Positions 60,705 to 64,000 of a stretch of DNA of 64,000 bases are shown here, piece by piece (the stretch's first letter is position 1; each line of letters begins with the position of its first letter). The stretch is taken from contig PBFW01000071.1 in NCBI GenBank assembly GCA_002719955.1, positions 62,001 to 126,000 of the forward strand, written 5' to 3'. This stretch comes from Deltaproteobacteria bacterium. Its GTDB lineage: Bacteria; Myxococcota_A; UBA9160; UBA4427. A program made the translations under genes and the position numbers. Under the pieces are notes generated by a model. It saw only the letters and a list, made by a program, of their open reading frames with translations. It ran no database searches and was not told the origin of the DNA.

Positions 60705-61634
60705 GTGCCCTTCGCCATGCCTGATTTTCGTTCGGCACTACAGCTCTTCGTCGAGGATGATCTCATCCAATACGTGGTGCCGATTTTCATCCTCGCCCTG
60801 GTGGCCGAGGCGATCTGGTCGCGGGTACGCGAGAAGGACGTCTACCACTGGCCCGATACCGGGGCCTCCCTCGCGATGCTGGCGGCTTCGGCCGTCTTCG
60901 AAATCGTGCCCAAGATCGCCATCATCGCCTTGATGATCGAGTGTTACGAGATCAGCCCCCTGCGCGGTGTGGTGGGCCACGGGCCCTGGGCCTGGGTGCT
61001 TCTCTTCCTTCTCGACGATTTCACGTATTATTGGTTCCACCGTCTCAATCACTCGGTTCGCTTCTTCTGGGCGGGCCACATCAACCACCACTCGTCCGAG
61101 TACCTCAACTACGGCACGGCGCTTCGCCAGGGCGTGGGCGAGCGCATCTACAAATTGCTCTTCTGGCTTTGGCTGCCCCTACTGGGTTTCGATCCCGGCA
61201 TGGTCCTGCTGATGATGGGCCTCAACCTCAGCTACCAGTTCTGGGTACACACCGAAGCCGTGCGCCACCTGCCCGCCTGGTTCGAAGCGGTCTTCAACAC
61301 GCCCTCGCACCACCGGGTGCACCATGGCTCGAATGTGCGGTACCTCGATCGCAACCACGCCGGCATGCTCATCGTGTGGGACAAGCTCTTTGGCACCTTC
61401 AGCGCCGAAGCCCAGGAAGAACCCGTCGCCTACGGCCTCACCGAGAACCTCGGCACGACCCACCCCTGGCATGTGCTCGTCCATGGCTATAGCGACTTGT
61501 GGCGTGACCTGCGGCGGGCGACGAGTTGGCGCGACCGCTCGCGCTACCTCGCCCTGGCGCCGGGCTGGAGCCACGACGGCCCCGACAAGCGTTCGGAGAC
61601 CCTGCGCGCCCAGGCCGAACCGCAGCCGACCTAG
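60705..61634 (+). CDS. Sterol desaturase / fatty acid hydroxylase family protein
   Basis: This integral-membrane diiron enzyme of 309 aa has three His boxes: HRLNH, HINHHSSEY and HRVHHGSN. Several hydrophobic helices surround them (FILALVAEAIW, WVLLFLLDDFTYYWF). Members hydroxylate or desaturate lipids, sterols or hopanoids; the substrate here is unknown. The GTG at 60705 has GGAGG very close upstream; ATG 60717 is an alternative start. It is separated by about 120 bp from the IS481 remnant and appears intact. Confidence 0.9.
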   Translation: MPFAMPDFRSALQLFVEDDLIQYVVPIFILALVAEAIWSRVREKDVYHWPDTGASLAMLAASAVFEIVPKIAIIALMIECYEISPLRGVVGHGPWAWVLLFLLDDFTYYWFHRLNHSVRFFWAGHINHHSSEYLNYGTALRQGVGERIYKLLFWLWLPLLGFDPGMVLLMMGLNLSYQFWVHTEAVRHLPAWFEAVFNTPSHHRVHHGSNVRYLDRNHAGMLIVWDKLFGTFSAEAQEEPVAYGLTENLGTTHPWHVLVHGYSDLWRDLRRATSWRDRSRYLALAPGWSHDGPDKRSETLRAQAEPQPT

Positions 61635-62004
61635 GCGGAGGGGCGCCGCTCGTCCTGAGGGCAGCGAAGGCGAAAAAGAGTCGGGGATTGATTCGCGTGA
61701 TTCGCATCACGTTAGTGCTCCTTCTTTTCCTTTCAGGATCGGGTCCGTGCCGAGACGCTCGGCGGAGTGACCCGGGAAGGGGCATGGCATCCCCGGAGGC
61801 CTGCTGATCAGAAGACGTAGCATCGGTGGTGCGGACAACGCAGGTTGAAATTCCTATCCGCTGATACGCAAGAGTGGCCTGATACTCTGCAATCGCGTGA
61901 TCATTCTCGATCGCCAGGGACTGCCCTGGACATGGTATTCTGGGACACCTTCGTGGATGGACTTAGAGGGCTGTTTTTTCGATGCTGATGTGGAGTTGAC
62001 GAAG
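61635..62004. other. 370-bp gap between the desaturase and the beta-helix gene
   Basis: No coding frame is convincing; the beta-helix frame stays open upstream to 61897 but gains no signal-peptide sense there. It contains the hairpin at 61696-61711 and presumably the beta-helix promoter. Confidence 0.4.
61696..61711 (+). terminator. Weak terminator candidate after the desaturase
   Basis: A 6-bp stem cgtgat/atcacg with a tcgc loop is followed by a T-rich stretch (ttagtgctccttcttttcc), 62 bp after the desaturase stop. The stem is short, so confidence is low. Confidence 0.3.
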
Positions 62005-63141
62005 ATGAAGCGAACGATTGTGACGCGACTAACCCTGACGCTCCTGGCCGTGGGCCTGGCGAGTCCTGCGCTGGCTGTGGACGGTGTGCTGGAGATCAAC
62101 CAAACCTGCGCGGTCAACACCGGCTGCTTCAGTGGAGACCCGGCTGGCTTTCCGGTGACGATCTTTCCGGTGACGATCACGGGTGCAGCCGGGCACAGCT
62201 ACCGCCTTACCAGCGATCTCAACGTGGATCAAAGCACGGACGCGATCCTGGTTATGCAGGCGAATAATGTCAGCATCGATCTGAACGGATTCTCGATCGT
62301 CGGTCCGGTGACGTGTTCGGGGAGCCCTGTGGCCTGCAACCCTGTCGGAACCGGAAACGGAGTCGCCTCTATGGGGGACCCGCCCGTCCGTGGCGTCTCG
62401 CTAAAGAACGGAAGTATCACGGGGATGGGCAACAATGGCGTTATTCTGGCCGATCAGTCCGCGATCACGAACCTGCGGGTGAGTAACAACCGCGGATACG
62501 GGATTTATGTCAGTGCCGGATCGACAGTCTCGGGCAATCACGCCGAACTCAACGGCGGCGGCGGGGTCTACGCTGGCGACGGCTCGACGGTCTTGGGCAA
62601 TACGGCCAACGGCAATGGCTCCTCCGGGATCACTACAAATCACAGGAGCACCGTGAAGGGCAATACGACCGCATCGAACACCGGACACGGTATCCAGGCC
62701 ACGAGCCAATCAACCGTGCTCGAAAACAACGCTTCGGGAAACACGTCGACCGGAATCTGGTTGACGGGGGCTGGGAATACCGTGAAGGACAATACGGCGA
62801 GCACCAACGGGAGCCGGGGAATCTCCACAGGCTCTGGCAGCACACTCATCGGAAACACCGCGTACAACAATACCGCTGCAGGGATCCATGTCGGCGGCTA
62901 CGGCTCGACGGTCAAGAATAACAGCACCCGGAGCAACGGGAGTGACGGGATCACGGTCGACGGCAACGGATCGAATATTCGCGACAACACGAGTCGAGAC
63001 AACTCGGGCTATGGACTCAACATCAGCGGCAGCACGGAGAGCGGCTACGGGGGCAACGTCTTCAGCAACAACAGTTCGGGCCACGTGAATGGCGGCACGC
63101 AGCTCGGTGAAAATCTCTGCGGGGGTTCAATCTGCCCCTGA
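62005..63141 (+). CDS. Secreted parallel beta-helix repeat protein
   Basis: The protein is 378 aa. A signal peptide (LTLTLLAVGLASPALA) is followed by a domain with NNVSIDLNGFSIVGP, common at the start of pectate-lyase-like beta-helices. Then come about ten degenerate coils of roughly 20-22 residues, with patterns such as GSTVSGNHAELNGGGGVY, GSTVLGNTANGNGSSGI, STVKGNTTASNTGHGI and GNTVKDNTASTNGSRGI. Asn-ladder and Gly-Ile positions recur. The end has two Cys (NLCGGSICP). No catalytic residues of known lyases are evident. A role as adhesin or carbohydrate-binding surface protein is inferred. The ATG at 62005 is chosen for its signal peptide; GGAG lies about 10 bases upstream. Confidence 0.8.
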   Translation: MKRTIVTRLTLTLLAVGLASPALAVDGVLEINQTCAVNTGCFSGDPAGFPVTIFPVTITGAAGHSYRLTSDLNVDQSTDAILVMQANNVSIDLNGFSIVGPVTCSGSPVACNPVGTGNGVASMGDPPVRGVSLKNGSITGMGNNGVILADQSAITNLRVSNNRGYGIYVSAGSTVSGNHAELNGGGGVYAGDGSTVLGNTANGNGSSGITTNHRSTVKGNTTASNTGHGIQATSQSTVLENNASGNTSTGIWLTGAGNTVKDNTASTNGSRGISTGSGSTLIGNTAYNNTAAGIHVGGYGSTVKNNSTRSNGSDGITVDGNGSNIRDNTSRDNSGYGLNISGSTESGYGGNVFSNNSSGHVNGGTQLGENLCGGSICP

Positions 63142-63279
63142 GCGGGTAATGCTCGTGAGCGTCACGTTCGCGGGGATGCACAGTCTGCAACCTGCCTCCC
63201 CTTCACCCTGCAACCCCGCACAGCCAATCCACAACTTTTGGCAATCTCTCAGAGTCGAGACCGCGTCAATTTCCTCGGG

Positions 63280-64000
63280 TTAGCTTCCCGCGTTTGGTTC
63301 GATCCAGATCGGGCTCGTCCAGGCCCGCTCGCGGATGTGCCTGGGCGGCCACTGCAACGAGCACGCTTCGGGCCGTTGTGCCTCTGGAAGTGATTCGCAC
63401 TGAATTGTCGACCAGCGACACGTGGGCACTTGTACGGCGCGTGCGTAGTAGACCGCGGACTGTGCCGGGTCGAAATCGGAGTCGCTCCACGTTGCGCAGA
63501 GTTGGCGGTGGCCGCGAGGCTCTTCACTTGTGCATTGGGCCGGAGGCGAACGAGTGCCCTTGGCACTCGCGATCTCGTGGACCTGTTGGTTCATGCGCCC
63601 CTGATCGTCGATCCACCCCTTGACGATCTGGAGTCGCTCGAGCCCGTGACGGGGCGAGTCGGGGTCGGCGTTTGCCGACAACACGAAGCGGGGGTTCGCT
63701 TGTTCGGTTCCAGAGCCGTAGAGCGTGGCCCCCATCGGTACACCGCCTCGTTGACTGCGCTCGAGGAACCCGGGTTCGTCGCAGAGATCGGGCGGCAAGT
63801 CCCAGCCCGCGTAGAAGCGGGGTTCGATTCTCGGACCGCTGGTTCCGAAGGTCTCGCGGCGTTTCATCGCATCGAATAGCGCTTCCCTCGTATTTTCGGC
63901 AGCCCAGATTCCTGCGAGCCCGCCGGGGTTGTTCAGCAGGGGGAACGCCTTGGCGGGTGCGCCTTCGAGTTGTTCGCCGAGCGCGAGTCGCAGATCTGCG
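63280..64000 (-). CDS. DUF3604 domain protein (C-terminal part, 5' end beyond window)
   Basis: The frame is open to the right edge, so about 240 C-terminal residues are visible. They match the end of DUF3604 proteins: GGLAGIWAAENTREALFDAM, MKRRETFGTSGPRIEPRFYA, GVPMGATL, LERLQIVKGWIDDQG, SDFDPAQSAVYYARAVQVPT, CRWSTIQC and a final RERAWTSPIWIEP. DUF3604 proteins are large, often exported, and are related to PHP-type metal hydrolases. The stop TAA is at 63280-63282. It converges on the beta-helix gene. Confidence 0.88.
   Translation of the reverse strand, partial: ADLRLALGEQLEGAPAKAFPLLNNPGGLAGIWAAENTREALFDAMKRRETFGTSGPRIEPRFYAGWDLPPDLCDEPGFLERSQRGGVPMGATLYGSGTEQANPRFVLSANADPDSPRHGLERLQIVKGWIDDQGRMNQQVHEIASAKGTRSPPAQCTSEEPRGHRQLCATWSDSDFDPAQSAVYYARAVQVPTCRWSTIQCESLPEAQRPEACSLQWPPRHIRERAWTSPIWIEPNAGS

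Noticed and set aside
62580..63080. Tandem DNA repeats or a CRISPR-like array in the beta-helix gene
   Set aside because: The similarity is at protein-coil level; the DNA units vary in length and sequence and lie in one open frame with a signal peptide.

Overview
The window is a GC-rich chromosomal segment from a Gram-negative bacterium. The evidence is SecDF, a TolC-type outer-membrane protein, a DUF1302 porin-like barrel, a LolA-like periplasmic protein and several lipoprotein signals. The mix of MEP-pathway genes, bactofilin, long PAS-rich hybrid kinases, HD-GYP, DUF4388/J-domain and V4R signalling proteins, cytochromes P450, DUF3604 and MMPL transporters best fits an uncultured deltaproteobacterial-type lineage, perhaps Myxococcota. 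No rRNA or marker phylogeny is available here, so that placement is inference.

Layout. 1-2.9 kb: end of secD, secF, and a convergent bactofilin gene. 3.4-12.9 kb: a long rightward housekeeping run (tolC-like, ispD, ispF, cysS, uvrB, uvrC, DUF4124-retropepsin protease), with ispF/cysS overlapping. 13.3-18.1 kb: a hypothetical gene, comEC, a broken enoyl-CoA hydratase and another hypothetical gene. 18.2-21.5 kb: a parS-like 16-mer beside a large hybrid histidine kinase. 21.7-25.5 kb: a TauE/SafE permease divergent from an S9 peptidase coupled to a metalloprotease lipoprotein. 25.5-30.6 kb: four leftward regulatory genes (DUF4388-J-TPR, V4R-STAS, REC-HD-GYP, AAA ATPase), then tRNA-Glu. 30.9-39.9 kb: accessory catabolic genes (two convergent P450s, amidohydrolase, frameshifted GST, aldo/keto reductase, alpha/beta hydrolase, dienelactone hydrolase, PLP aminotransferase) with miaE among them.

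40-47.3 kb: small membrane protein, dNTPase, three unknown genes including a 977-residue protein with an Arg/Gly-Asp/Glu-rich middle and a degenerate DHH-like end, then queE. 47.7-52.9 kb: DUF1302 barrel and LolA-like protein divergent from an MMPL transporter, a probable envelope lipid-trafficking set. 53-57.6 kb: DEDDh exonuclease, PF10023-type aminopeptidase lipoprotein, prmA, an Rmd-like reductase, and a P-loop/dCMP-deaminase fusion resembling fungal DCD1. 57.6-60.6 kb: a decayed mobile-element region (IS3 orfA scrap fused to a multiply frameshifted REC-histidine kinase, tRNA-Met followed by the tail of a tyrosine recombinase, IS481-type transposase remnant). 60.7-64 kb: a fatty-acid hydroxylase/sterol desaturase, a secreted parallel beta-helix protein and the C-terminal part of a DUF3604 protein.

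The strongest leads are the DCD1-like fusion, the 977-aa gene cluster, the four-gene signalling block, the parS-like site, and the mobile-element scar at tRNA-Met. No CRISPR array, rRNA or intact transposon was seen.
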